DNA from: Enterococcus asini ATCC 700915
GTDB lineage: Bacteria; Bacillota; Bacilli; Lactobacillales; Enterococcaceae
Assembly (NCBI RefSeq): GCF_000407365.1
Contig: NZ_ASVU01000002.1
Location: forward strand, 62,001 to 126,000
Reading direction: 5' to 3'
Length of the DNA stretch: 64,000 nucleotides
The position numbers were made by a program, and so were the translations under genes. Below are positions 18,721 through 27,046 of the stretch, in pieces (position 1 is the first letter of the stretch; each line of letters opens with the position of its first letter). The notes under the pieces were generated by a model. The model ran no database searches, was not told the DNA's origin, and saw only the letters and a list, made by a program, of their open reading frames with translations.

Positions 18721-19737
18721 ATGAGATATTCAGTTTTTCAAGGGAGAAGTTTCTTAGCAGAAAAAGACTTTACTAAGAATGAACTCCTCTTTTTAATCGA
18801 TTTTGCAGCCCATTTAAAAAATCTCAAAAAACAAGGAATTGCGCATCCATACTTAGCGGGAAAAAATATCGCATTGCTCTTTGAAAAGACCTCAACGCGG
18901 ACCCGGGCGGCTTTTACCGTGGCAGCCCATGACTTGGGGGCTCATCCGGAGTTTTTAGGCGCCGGGGATATTCAATTGGGAAAAAAAGAATCGGTGAAAG
19001 ACACGGCCAAAGTCTTAGGCAGTATGTTTGATGGGGTTGAGTATCGAGGCTTTAGTCAAGAGGCGGTCACAGAGTTAGCCGAGTACTCTGGGGTACCGGT
19101 CTGGAATGGCTTGACGGATCAATGGCATCCTACGCAAATGCTTGCAGACTTTCTGACAATGAAAGAACATTTTGGCACCTTGGAAAACCGAACTTTGGCC
19201 TATGTAGGAGATGGGCGGAACAATGTGGCAAATTCCTTATTGGTAACCGGGGCTATTTTAGGTGTAAATATTCATGTGGTGGCGCCAAAAAGTTTGTTTC
19301 CTAGTGAAGCGGTTATTGCCTTAGCCCAAGATTATGCCAAAGAAAGCGGCAGTGAGCTTTTAATCACAGACTCTGTGGTAGCTGGAGTCAAGGGCGCGGA
19401 CGTTTTGTACACGGATGTGTGGGTTTCCATGGGGGAAGAAGCCAAGGCCAAGGAACGGATCGAACTGTTGCTACCTTATCAAGTGAATGAAAGGATGGTA
19501 GCCACAACAGAAAATGAAGACGTGATCTTTCTCCACTGTTTGCCGGCTTTTCACGATCAAGAGACGCTGTTTGCTCAACAGATGGCGACAGAGTTTGGGG
19601 TAAAAGAGTTGGAAGTCACAGATGAAGTCTTTCAAGCGCCTTATGCCAAGCAATTCCAACAAGCGGAAAACCGCATGCACACCATTAAAGCTGTGATGGC
19701 GGCGACTTTAGGAAATCTATTTATCCCGAAAGTTTAG
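18721..19737 (+). CDS. arcB: Catabolic ornithine carbamoyltransferase
   Basis: Converts citrulline and phosphate to ornithine and carbamoyl phosphate. The 338-residue enzyme has the carbamoyl-phosphate loop [17 protein letters not shown] and the ornithine loop [16 protein letters not shown] lies eight bases before the chosen ATG. The third enzyme of the pathway, carbamate kinase (arcC), and the arginine/ornithine exchanger are not in this window. Confidence 0.96.
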   Translation: MRYSVFQGRSFLAEKDFTKNELLFLIDFAAHLKNLKKQGIAHPYLAGKNIALLFEKTSTRTRAAFTVAAHDLGAHPEFLGAGDIQLGKKESVKDTAKVLGSMFDGVEYRGFSQEAVTELAEYSGVPVWNGLTDQWHPTQMLADFLTMKEHFGTLENRTLAYVGDGRNNVANSLLVTGAILGVNIHVVAPKSLFPSEAVIALAQDYAKESGSELLITDSVVAGVKGADVLYTDVWVSMGEEAKAKERIELLLPYQVNERMVATTENEDVIFLHCLPAFHDQETLFAQQMATEFGVKELEVTDEVFQAPYAKQFQQAENRMHTIKAVMAATLGNLFIPKV

Positions 19738-19756
19738 GAGCCGGTAAATTTGCGCC

Positions 19757-20025
19757 TTGGCAAATTACGGATTCTTTGCTATAATTTGTCCAACTTGATA
19801 CTAAACGTTGAACAAGAGAGTACCTTGGTACCAGACATTTGTAGCGAGTCCGAGTTGGTGTGAGTCGGACAGTGTCACCACGGGGAAGCGCACTTGGGAG
19901 TTTCTAGCATAGACGGCGGTCGACCGTTATCGACAAGGTGGTCTGGTGTTTGCCAGATAACAAGAGTGGTACCGCGGGAATTTCTCGTCTCTAGTGTCTT
20001 TGGACAGTAGAGGCGTTTTTGTTTG
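19757..20025 (+). ncRNA. T-box riboswitch controlling argS
   Basis: TTGGCA and TATAAT with a 17-base spacer start the transcript. The leader contains the AGAGAGTACC opening of stem I, extended stems, and the T-box sequence AGAGTGGTACCGCGG near 19963-19977, followed by the terminator hairpin CGTCTCTA/TAGAGGCG with a T-run. Uncharged tRNA-Arg would pair with the T-box and let transcription continue into argS. A CGC triplet near 19898 is a candidate specifier codon, but I could not fold stem I fully. Confidence 0.88.
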
Positions 20026-20090
20026 CCCAAAAATCAAGCCCCTTGTATGGTGGAAGCAAGTCAACCGGTAATTTTAAAGGAGGAAATCAG

Positions 20091-21782
20091 ATGAACAACA
20101 AAGAAATCGTAGCAAAAGAACTATTTGAAGTAGTCAAAGATGATTTGACCTTGGAACAAGTGCAAAACTTATTGGAAAATCCGAAATCGGCGGATCATGG
20201 AGACGTGGCTTTCCCAGCATTCTCCTTAGCGAAAGTCTACCGCAAAGCGCCTCAACAAATTGCAGCAGAGCTTGCTACTAAGATCAACCCTGAGGCTTTT
20301 GAAAAAATCGAAGTGGTAGGACCCTACTTGAACTTCTTTATGAGTAAAGGCGCTATTAGCCAAAAAGTCTTGCACCAAATCGTCAAAGAACAAGCAGCTT
20401 ACGGGAATGCGACAATTGGGGCGGGTCAGACGGTGCCAATCGATATGTCTTCTCCCAATATCGCGAAGCCAATTTCCATGGGACATTTGCGTTCCACGGT
20501 TATTGGGAATTCCATCGGCTTTATCATGGAAAAAATCGGCTATCAACCTGTACGGATTAATCACCTAGGGGACTGGGGTACTCAGTTTGGGAAATTGATC
20601 GTAGCCTACAAAAAATGGGGCTCAGAAGCAGCGGTTAAAGCGGAACCGATTAAAGAATTACTGCGTCTTTATGTAGACTTCCACGAAAAAGCGGAAAAAG
20701 AGCCAGCTTTGGAAGATGAAGCTCGGGCGTGGTTCAAAAAATTAGAAGACGGGGATGCGGAAGCTACACAATTGTGGCAATGGTTCCGGGATGAATCCTT
20801 AAAAGAGTTTAACAAGATTTACGGTCTATTGGGTGTTTCCTTTGATTCCATGAATGGGGAAGCTTTCTACAATGATAAGATGGCAGAAGTTGTGACCTTG
20901 TTGGAAGAAAAACATTTGCTAAAAGAAGACCAGGGAGCCGAAATCGTGGACTTGTCGGCCTACGATTTGAACCCGGCCTTGATTCGCAAATCTGACGGGG
21001 CTACTTTGTACATCACGCGGGATTTGGCGGCAGCCTTGTACCGTAAACGGACCTATGACTTTGCTCAGGCTCTTTACGTGGTGGGCAATGAACAAACCAA
21101 TCACTTCAAACAATTGAAAGCCGTCTTGAAAGAAATGGGCTTTGATTGGGCAGAAGACATTCACCATATTCCATTTGGTTTGATTACGAAAGATGGCAAG
21201 AAATTATCTACTCGGAAAGGCAAAATCATTCTGCTAGAAGAAGTTTTGTTGGAAGCTACAGCTTTGGCGAAAGCGCAAATTGCTGAAAAGAACCCAACTT
21301 TGGAAAACCAAGACCAAGTGGCTCAAGAAGTCGGGGTCGGCGCCGTGATTTTCCACGACTTGAAGAATGATCGTTTGAATAACTTCGACTTTGATTTAGA
21401 AGAAGTGGTTCGTTTTGAAGGGGAAACAGGGCCTTACGTGCAATACACCCATGCTCGGGCAATGAGTATTTTGGCAAAAGCTGACTTTACGCCAGATGAA
21501 ACAGCGGATTACACTTTGGCGGATGAAGAAAGCTGGGAAGTCATCAAACTCTTGCAAAAATATCCAGAAACGGTCTTGCAAGCAGCAGAGAAGTTTGAAC
21601 CTTCCGTAATTGCTAAACACGGGATTAAATTGGCACAAGCCTTTAACAAATATTATGCTAATGTGAAAATCCTAACCGACGACGCGGAAAAAGCGGCTCG
21701 GCTAGCATTGGTTCACGGAGTTACCGTTGTCTTAAAAGAAGACCTACGTCTTTTGGGATTGCAAGCACCAGATAAAATGTAA
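20091..21782 (+). CDS. argS: Arginyl-tRNA synthetase
   Basis: Charges tRNA-Arg. The 563-residue class I synthetase has the HIGH-like [17 protein letters not shown] motif, the N-terminal Add-1 domain, and the anticodon-binding DALR domain at the end. AAAGGAGGAAA fixes the start 24 codons inside the longest open frame, downstream of the T-box terminator. Its place directly after arcA-arcB, with T-box control, couples arginine supply and arginine breakdown genes. Confidence 0.97.
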   Translation: MNNKEIVAKELFEVVKDDLTLEQVQNLLENPKSADHGDVAFPAFSLAKVYRKAPQQIAAELATKINPEAFEKIEVVGPYLNFFMSKGAISQKVLHQIVKEQAAYGNATIGAGQTVPIDMSSPNIAKPISMGHLRSTVIGNSIGFIMEKIGYQPVRINHLGDWGTQFGKLIVAYKKWGSEAAVKAEPIKELLRLYVDFHEKAEKEPALEDEARAWFKKLEDGDAEATQLWQWFRDESLKEFNKIYGLLGVSFDSMNGEAFYNDKMAEVVTLLEEKHLLKEDQGAEIVDLSAYDLNPALIRKSDGATLYITRDLAAALYRKRTYDFAQALYVVGNEQTNHFKQLKAVLKEMGFDWAEDIHHIPFGLITKDGKKLSTRKGKIILLEEVLLEATALAKAQIAEKNPTLENQDQVAQEVGVGAVIFHDLKNDRLNNFDFDLEEVVRFEGETGPYVQYTHARAMSILAKADFTPDETADYTLADEESWEVIKLLQKYPETVLQAAEKFEPSVIAKHGIKLAQAFNKYYANVKILTDDAEKAARLALVHGVTVVLKEDLRLLGLQAPDKM

Positions 21783-21786
21783 GCAT

Positions 21787-21828
21787 AAAAAATGGCGAGC
21801 TACTAGTTTTAGTAGCTCGCCATTTTTT
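21787..21828. terminator. Bidirectional terminator
   Basis: AAAAAATGGCGAGCTACTA and its exact complement form a long stem between convergent argS and the small membrane protein gene. Confidence 0.9.
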
Positions 21829-21836
21829 ATGCAAAT

Positions 21837-22100
21837 TTACAAGAAGAGGAAGCTCAAGATTAAGAAGCCTAGAAAGAAGGGAGGCAGGTAGCAAAGGACA
21901 AAGTGACTATAGGTCAGTCCTACTCGGCGCTCATTGTCGTAGCGGGGATTATTTTGATCTTCTAAAAAGCGTTTAGGCGTTCGAGAGAAAAATAACCCAT
22001 GGGTCAGGCGGATCATCAGGGCCAATAAAAGCAAAAAGCCCGTGATAAAAAGTCCTGCATATAAGAAAAGCGACAAGGGATTAGAAAAGGCGAAATCCAT
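21837..22100 (-). CDS. Small membrane protein, 87 residues
   Basis: Two predicted membrane helices (about residues 8-30 and 65-87) flank a basic, polar middle with FSRTPKRFLEDQNNPRYDNERR. No family is recognised. A GGAGG site precedes the start and the gene begins 13 bases after the argR stop, so it is co-transcribed with argR. Codon use is host-like. Confidence 0.65.
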   Translation of the reverse strand: MDFAFSNPLSLFLYAGLFITGFLLLLALMIRLTHGLFFSRTPKRFLEDQNNPRYDNERRVGLTYSHFVLCYLPPFFLGFLILSFLFL

Positions 22101-22113
22101 AGGAGCCTCCTGT

Positions 22114-22584
22114 CTAGCCGATGATGTGTCCTTTGAAGTACTCTTCTAGTTTTTCGGCATCTTCATTGGTACGGCAAATGGTAATCACGGTGTCAAAGCC
22201 AGCTAGAGTAGTGACTTTTTCTGGCAAGTTGACTTCATCCATCACCGCAGACAACAACTGAGCATTGTCAGGTAAGGTAGTAATGATGGTTAAAAACTGG
22301 ACTCGGTCGACTTTTGTTACGACTTCTTCAATCATACGGACCAAGCGCAGTTCTTCTTCTTTGCTGTCTTGTTCCAAATCATGGTCATGGAATAACTCAA
22401 AGCGAATCTGACCATCTTGGTCTTGGACTTTGACGATTTTTAAATCACGAATATCCCGGGAAATCGTGGCTTGTGTCGCACTGCCACCTCGTCCTTCAAT
22501 TTTTTTTAGTAATTCCTCTTGGGTTCGGACGGTTTCATTGCTTACGATTTGTTTGATAATTGCATGTCGTTCAGCTTTGCGCAT
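22114..22584 (-). CDS. argR: Arginine repressor ArgR
   Basis: A 156-residue ArgR/AhrC protein with an N-terminal winged helix (MRKAERHAIIKQIVSNE ... ATQATISRDIRDL) and a C-terminal arginine-sensing hexamerisation domain (GFDTVITICRTNEDAEKL). It controls arginine synthesis and catabolism genes; likely targets here are arcA/arcB and its own promoter, whose region contains repeated TATAT/TGAAT half-sites near 22597-22617. Confidence 0.94.
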   Translation of the reverse strand: MRKAERHAIIKQIVSNETVRTQEELLKKIEGRGGSATQATISRDIRDLKIVKVQDQDGQIRFELFHDHDLEQDSKEEELRLVRMIEEVVTKVDRVQFLTIITTLPDNAQLLSAVMDEVNLPEKVTTLAGFDTVITICRTNEDAEKLEEYFKGHIIG

Positions 22585-22724
22585 AGGAGTGCTCCTTCGT
22601 ATATATATTCACATTCATCATAGCAAAAAATCGTAAAAACGCAATGGAAAACTTGAAGTGAGCCGTTTTCCCACCATTTAACAGAAAAAATGCTAGAATG
22701 AATATACGAAAAGGAGGAATTCCC

Positions 22725-22955
22725 ATGTTAAAAGAACAAGAACAATTCTATCAATTTTTGCTTGCACAAACGAAACCAGCTCATCAAGAAGAGGTCAAGG
22801 CTTTATTAGTAGATGCTTTCGCCAATCTGGATACAGGTAATTTCACGAAAGCGGATCTGCAAGCTTTTGAAGAAAAAATGACGCCTTTATTGGATCCTTC
22901 TTCGGTGGAATTAGTGAAAGAAGTCTTTCAAAAGTTTGGCGGAAACTTGAAATAA
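22725..22955 (+). CDS. Hypothetical protein, 76 residues
   Basis: A small, highly helical, acidic protein with no recognised domain or membrane segment. AAAGGAGGAATTCCC gives a strong ribosome site before the ATG and TAGAAT serves as a -10 box. It is divergent from argR, and the ATATACG sequence in the gap could bind ArgR. Probably real. Confidence 0.65.
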   Translation: MLKEQEQFYQFLLAQTKPAHQEEVKALLVDAFANLDTGNFTKADLQAFEEKMTPLLDPSSVELVKEVFQKFGGNLK

Positions 22956-22991
22956 CAGTACCTGAGACAAGTAGGAAGAAAGAAAAACTAG

Positions 22992-23020
22992 TTGCAATTT
23001 CAGAAAGTCTAGCGTATACT
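22992..23020 (+). promoter_or_regulatory. Native rpsB promoter, now separated from rpsB
   Basis: TTGCAA and TATACT are 17 bases apart. It lies directly before the left attachment repeat, which carries the original rpsB ribosome site and start. The inserted element has moved rpsB 12.9 kb away, so this promoter now reads into the left end of the element. Confidence 0.8.
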
Positions 23021-23027
23021 ATCTGAG

Positions 23028-23116
23028 GTGTGAGACAAAAATCACACAAATCCACATCTTGCCTGATTTAAGAAGCGGTGCTGATTCGTCAGTTCTTCTT
23101 AGAGTGAAAGGACAAG
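23028..23116 (+). promoter_or_regulatory. Native rpsB leader RNA, probable S2 autoregulatory structure
   Basis: Two hairpins are visible. The first pairs GTGTGA with TCACAC. The second (23070-23100) has outer helix AAGAAG/CTTCTT, an internal loop CGGTG opposite TT, and inner helix CTGA/TCAG capped by TTCG. The same internal loop recurs in the element's right-end leader with different helices, which argues that it is a real, conserved RNA element. Ribosomal protein S2 commonly represses its own mRNA; binding here is inferred. Confidence 0.65.
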
Positions 23117-23168
23117 AGAGGGAAAAAACCAAATTGGAGGAAACACAAAATGGCAGTAATCTCTATGA
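23117..23168 (+). repeat. attL: 52-bp direct repeat, left copy
   Basis: A perfect 52-bp copy of the sequence at 36036-36087. It covers the rpsB ribosome site (TTGGAGGAAAC), the ATG and the first six codons. The bases on both sides differ between copies, so the boundaries are exact. It is far longer than a transposase target duplication and is typical of tyrosine-integrase core homology. Confidence 0.93.
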
Positions 23169-23233
23169 GGACGCCAGTAGCTTTCTGTTCCTTCAGTGGC
23201 GGTACAGCAACCTTTGAAAGTATAATTCAGTGA
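23150..23233 (+). CDS. Chimeric 27-codon ORF beginning with the first rpsB codons
   Basis: The ATG and ribosome site of rpsB are kept in attL, so translation from the native promoter starts MAVISM as in S2 and then runs into element sequence (RTPVAFCSFSGG ...) to a TGA. The ribosome site is a full strength one that normally serves a ribosomal protein, so this peptide should be made. It ends 47 bases before the hairpin that precedes the integrase. It may be a leader peptide or a by-product of the insertion. Confidence 0.5.
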   Translation: MAVISMRTPVAFCSFSGGTATFESIIQ

Positions 23234-23279
23234 AGAACTGTTGAAATGCAGTAGTTCACACTTACTCATGCAACGTTTT

Positions 23280-23328
23280 AACCACTTGTTCTGTTATGGC
23301 TATATATAACAGGATAGGTGGTTTTTTT
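23280..23328 (+). terminator. Terminator-like hairpin overlapping the integrase ribosome site
   Basis: AACCAC (23280-23285) pairs with GTGGTT (23318-23323) and CTGTTA (23291-23296) with TAACAG (23307-23312), followed by seven Ts that end at the integrase ATG. The ribosome site AGGTGG (23316-23321) lies in the 3' arm. The hairpin could stop transcription arriving from the rpsB-type promoter and also hide the ribosome site in any read-through RNA. Confidence 0.65.
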
Positions 23329-24300
23329 ATGCGCAGTTATAGTGATATACCAGAAGAATTTGAAGTTTCAATGTCATGGCCTTCTGCAATTAAGGAGCTT
23401 CTGCTGTTTAAAAAGGCAGAAGGCTACACTGAGGGAACTCTGAAAGGATATAAGAGTTCTATGAAGCTATTCAGTGAGTATTGCGTGGCAAAAGGCTACA
23501 TGAGTCCCGCAAATGTGCCTAAAAGGGCCGTCAGAGAGTTTCAAGCAGATATGAATGAAAGTCATGCAGTAGGGTACTGTAATGCCCACCTGAGCAGAAT
23601 AAGGGCCTTTTACGGCTTCTTGTGTGATGAAGGGGACTTGCCAGAGTATGCTGACCCTACACGCAGGCTAAAAATGGCAGAAGTACTGAAGAAAAAGCTG
23701 ATTATCTTCAATGATGAAGAAGTCTTGCAGTTTATTGAAGCTGCAGGTAATCAGAAAAACAAGTTCTTTGCTGCAAGGGATAAACTGTTGATCATGATGA
23801 TGGCAGACGCTGGCTTGCGTGTGCGTGAGATGGTTTCATTGCAGGATAAAGAAGTTACAGATGAATACATTTTTGTGAAAAAGGGCAAGGGTAACAAGCA
23901 ACGCATGGTTTACTGTTCTCCTGCAGTTGCCAAGGAAGTTATACGCTATAAAAGAGTGCGTAACGCCTACTTTGATTCTAAGAACATTCCTAAAAATGGT
24001 ATGCTGTTCCGCAACAGAGACGGGGGCTTTCTGAAAAATGATGGTGTGCAGAAAATGCTAAAGAAACTGGCAACAGTGGTAGACGTTAGGGCAGATGTCA
24101 GAGTTAGTCCTCACACTTTCAGGCATTACTTTGCGCAGAGTCAACTGAAAAATGGATGTGATATTTTGACTCTGAGCAGGTTGCTTGGACACAGTAACAT
24201 TAATACTACTCAAATTTATTTAGAGGGCCTTGCTGATGAAGAACTTGTGCAGTCTGCAATCAGCACCAGCCCCCTGATGAACTTACGTAATAGGCAGTAA
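23329..24300 (+). CDS. int: Tyrosine recombinase (integrase) of the element
   Basis: A 323-residue site-specific recombinase with an N-terminal SAM-like core-binding domain (about residues 15-110) and a C-terminal catalytic domain. Catalytic residues are visible as R in DAGLRVREMVS, K in KGKGNKQRM, HxxR in SPHTFRHYFAQ, H in LLGHSNINTTQ and the tyrosine in QIYLEG. AGGTGG eight bases upstream sets the ATG rather than an ATG eleven codons earlier inside the hairpin. It should recombine the 52-bp sites at rpsB. No separate excisionase is recognised. Confidence 0.93.
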   Translation: MRSYSDIPEEFEVSMSWPSAIKELLLFKKAEGYTEGTLKGYKSSMKLFSEYCVAKGYMSPANVPKRAVREFQADMNESHAVGYCNAHLSRIRAFYGFLCDEGDLPEYADPTRRLKMAEVLKKKLIIFNDEEVLQFIEAAGNQKNKFFAARDKLLIMMMADAGLRVREMVSLQDKEVTDEYIFVKKGKGNKQRMVYCSPAVAKEVIRYKRVRNAYFDSKNIPKNGMLFRNRDGGFLKNDGVQKMLKKLATVVDVRADVRVSPHTFRHYFAQSQLKNGCDILTLSRLLGHSNINTTQIYLEGLADEELVQSAISTSPLMNLRNRQ

Positions 24301-24316
24301 CAACTGCATACACAAC

Positions 24317-24359
24317 AGCAGCACTTGCAGGGCATTCCCCTGTAGGTGCTGCTTTTTTT
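24317..24359 (+). terminator. Terminator after the integrase
   Basis: AGCAGCAC/GTGCTGCT and the inner CAGGG/CCCTG form a stem followed by seven Ts. Confidence 0.85.
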
Positions 24360-24519
24360 ATTGCCTTGAAACTCCTGTACTTTTGATACTGCTGTTTCTA
24401 CTTCATTTTCTGCCTATCTGACTGTACGCCAGAGAGTTCTCCTGTTTTCTGGTGTATTTACCCGCAGTAAGTGGTCAGGCTGTTTTCACTGCTAACTGAC
24501 TGTAGCTGACAGGGAATAA

Positions 24520-24798
24520 ATGGAAGATATACAGGAAAAGACTCTGGCTACAGATGCACAGGGGGAACAGCTAGTAAGTGGACGGGAACTGCATGAGTTT
24601 CTGGAAGTAGGGACAGCATATAAGGACTGGTTCCCACGCATGGTCGCATACGGTTTTGATGAAGGAAAAGACTTTAGCTCATTTTTGAGCAGAAGTACTG
24701 GAGGCAGACCTTCAGTTGACCACGCAATGAAGTTAGACATGGCAAAAGAAATCTCCATGATCCAGCGCACGGCTAAAGGCAAGCAGGCACGTCACTGA
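24520..24798 (+). CDS. AntA/AntB antirepressor-type domain, truncated
   Basis: A 92-residue protein that matches the AntA/AntB domain: LVSGRELHEFLEVGTAYKDW, GFDEGKDF, and DHAMKLDMAKEISMIQRTAKGKQAR. In full-length phage antirepressors this last block continues as YFIE plus a long C-terminal domain; here TGA follows immediately after ARH. It may work as a minimal domain or be a remnant. Phage antirepressors inactivate CI-type repressors; a repressor is present at the other end of the element. Confidence 0.7.
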   Translation: MEDIQEKTLATDAQGEQLVSGRELHEFLEVGTAYKDWFPRMVAYGFDEGKDFSSFLSRSTGGRPSVDHAMKLDMAKEISMIQRTAKGKQARH

Positions 24799-25232
24799 AA
24801 CTTCTCTGCTGAAACTGTCCACTTTTGCAAAAATTTCCTGAATAAGACATTGTGGGCAAGTTTTTTTAATTAAAGAGAGCTTAAATTTCTAAAAAATTCT
24901 GCCATTATGTCCACTTTGCTTTTTCTTTTGTTGGATATATGAGTGTGCGTAGCGTTGGCGGGGCGCAACATTTTCTAATATCTTTTTTCTTTAAATCAAC
25001 AGCCATTACAGCATTAACTGCAGTATGTACAGTATCTCTGTTTATCTAACAGTAATACTTGATGATTTTATATTTTGTTGGGCATTGCGTCAGCAATGCA
25101 GGGAGATGAACGCAGTGAATTTCCCTAGTAGGTTTTTCCAACTTAACACTACACTAACTATACATACTTTAATACTTTAATAAACAGTAATAACAGTATA
25201 TACAGTAATACTGCATTAACAGAAAGGACAGG
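24799..25232. other. AT-rich gene-free region with short repeats; possible replication origin
   Basis: No protein gene is supported. A hairpin GCATTGC/GCAATGC lies at 25082-25099. Just before the next gene are TACTTTAA twice in tandem and ACAGTA three times at 8-9 base steps (25185, 25194, 25202). AT-rich iteron-like repeats ahead of a winged-helix protein suggest a replication origin or operator region. Confidence 0.35.
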
Positions 25233-25574
25233 ATGAAAATGAGTGAGCTGATGATCTGCAATAATACTCTTGCAAAAGGAACTATATCCAAGGTGGGAGG
25301 GCCACGCAATTTTGCAGTCCTTCTTGTAATACTGGAAAGCATTGGAGTGGGTGAGAGCTTTTGTAAGCTGACCATTGATGAGATAGCTTCCCGCTGTGGA
25401 ATCAGTAGAGATTCTGTAATGGCAGCGGTGAAGGAGCTGACTTCTAAACCTATTGCTGTTGGTGAGCAGCCCCTGCTGCATAAGAGAGTGTTACCAGCAG
25501 AGGGCGGCCGCAGGAAGAACCTGTATTACCCCAACTATGCAATGTTTAAAGGTGAGGAGTTTGACTTGTACTGA
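25233..25574 (+). CDS. Winged-helix protein, replication-initiator or HTH_36-like
   Basis: A 113-residue protein with a compact helix-turn-helix. FAVLLVILESIGVG is a first helix, LTIDEIASRCGISRDSVMAAVKELTS the DNA-recognition part, followed by a wing with HKRVLPAEGGRRKNLYYPNY. The pattern is that of the HTH_36/replication-initiator N-terminal winged helix. AAAGGACAGG precedes two in-frame ATGs two codons apart. The repeat-rich DNA just upstream is a natural binding target. No helicase or primase partner is seen. Confidence 0.6.
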   Translation: MKMSELMICNNTLAKGTISKVGGPRNFAVLLVILESIGVGESFCKLTIDEIASRCGISRDSVMAAVKELTSKPIAVGEQPLLHKRVLPAEGGRRKNLYYPNYAMFKGEEFDLY

Positions 25575-25764
25575 TGGAAGCAGTTCACAATGCAATATAA
25601 GCTCTAAAATGCCCTATGACATAGGAGAAAACAGAAGTCTAACTTTAATCTAAGGTATTTACACCTGATTATAGGAGCAGTCATTTTTCCTACTAACTGA
25701 CTGAGAAAAATAGGCAATAGTGAACAGAAAGCACTAGCAAGGAACCTGGACACTTCATGCTGTT

Positions 25765-26076
25765 CTACAGTAGTTTCCTGATCTTCCTTATTGGTGGCAG
25801 TTCATCATAGGCTTTCCTGATAGACTTCTTGCCGTCAATTACTTCTGCGTATTTCTCTGGGGCTTCACGTTTAACCCGCCTCAACCTGTCCACCTGCACC
25901 CTGCTTGTCCTTGCAATATCAGCAATCTTTTCAGATGTCCTTACTGGCTTTGTAGACTTTTTCTCCATGGAAGCAGAGTCTACTTTTCCAGTGAAGCGGT
26001 TGCCGTGAAACGCTGCTTGTCGTGCCTTTGCTTCCTTGGTCAGAGTCCCAAGCAGTTCCTCACTCTTCAGAACCAC
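25765..26076 (-). pseudogene. ParB-like protein remnant, N-terminal part missing
   Basis: About 103 codons, opposite in direction to its neighbours. VRTSEKIADIARTSRVQVDRL followed by KREAPEKYAEVIDGKKSIRKAYDEL resembles the helix-turn-helix and linker of ParB-like plasmid or phage proteins. The frame continues upstream as QRIDVV before a stop, so the ParB nuclease-like N-terminal domain has been lost. Only a GTG near the break could start it. It is most likely a decayed fragment. Confidence 0.5.
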
Positions 26077-26420
26077 GTCAATGCGTTGGGCTGCTGTTTA
26101 TCTACAGTCACACAGGGCACTTACCAGCTTGTAACTGTAAGCAGGGTAAATAACTGCATGAAACTGTTGCCTCTGTTTTTCCCTTATGACATAGGCAGAA
26201 AATGAAGCAGAACAAGCAGTAACAGAATTACAGGAGGTTCAGAGCTGACTGTGGATGATGCTGGGGACTCTGCAAGGGCTGGGATTATTAAGAAAGATTA
26301 AAGAAAAATAAAAAAATGCTATTGAGTGTAACATTATATGCCAGTTAAACCCCTACTTAATAGGGAAAAATAAACTAAAAGAAATAGGTATAAATGGGAC
26401 ATAGTAAAGGAGGCTTGCAG
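26077..26420. other. Gene-free region with short palindromic repeats
   Basis: No supported gene. It contains copies of the CCCTTATGACATAGG-type repeat (26181-26203) and a CCCTA/TAGGG hairpin near 26350-26366, and the word TACAGTCACACAGGG (26102-26116) which recurs at 33471-33485. AAAGGAGG at its right end serves the next gene. Confidence 0.35.
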
Positions 26421-26696
26421 ATGGCAAAGAAAAAAGTACAGATACCAGCAGAAGTAATTGCAATGCGGAAACTTATGGAAAACAGCATTAAAACTTGCAA
26501 TACAACCAGCAAGAGCATGGATCAGCTTTGTTACCAGTTTAATGTGTTGAAAGCTGGCTTTGGCTCTAATGTAGTTACTCTCACTGATTACACAGAAGCG
26601 GTAGGCATTAAATACGCCACTTTTGCTTACAATATTGCTGCATATAATAAGCGCCAGCAGGCAGCTCTTGGAGCATTGGCAGGTGAAACTAAATGA
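26421..26696 (+). CDS. Unknown small protein, first of a coupled gene run
   Basis: A 91-residue soluble protein, MAKKKVQIPAEVIAMRKL at the N-terminus, mostly helical, with no recognised domain. AAAGGAGG is eight bases before the ATG. It overlaps the next gene by ATGA. The run of genes from here to 29402 is tightly packed and translationally coupled, which supports that each is expressed. Confidence 0.6.
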   Translation: MAKKKVQIPAEVIAMRKLMENSIKTCNTTSKSMDQLCYQFNVLKAGFGSNVVTLTDYTEAVGIKYATFAYNIAAYNKRQQAALGALAGETK

Positions 26697-27046
26697 CGTT
26701 ATCAGCGCAGGTAAAGAAATATCTGTTTGACGGCAAAGGCACGCCAGAACAACAGAAGGCTACAGCAATGCGCCTTGCAAAGTTAGCACCTGTTGAGTAT
26801 ACCAATGCGGTTATCACAGGAGAAAAAGGCGTGACCATTGGAGCAGAGTTACTGACTGCAGAAGACCTTGTGAAAGCATTTGAAGAAGAAATTCAGCTAT
26901 CCAAAGCAGTTCTATTTGAGCTACAACAGCAGAACTACTTCAACAAGATTGTGGCAAAAGAATTTATTGGAGAGCAACAGAAGCTGTATAGAGACTGTAT
27001 TAAACAGTTGCAGGCAGAGGAGGCAGACAATGCAGCGACCACATGA
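26693..27046 (+). CDS. Unknown protein, 117 residues
   Basis: Acidic and helical with a predicted coiled segment in the second half (VKAFEEEIQLSKAVLFELQQQ). No recognised family. It overlaps the gene before by ATGA and the gene after by 17 bases, a packing typical of phage gene blocks. Confidence 0.55.
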   Translation: MTLSAQVKKYLFDGKGTPEQQKATAMRLAKLAPVEYTNAVITGEKGVTIGAELLTAEDLVKAFEEEIQLSKAVLFELQQQNYFNKIVAKEFIGEQQKLYRDCIKQLQAEEADNAATT

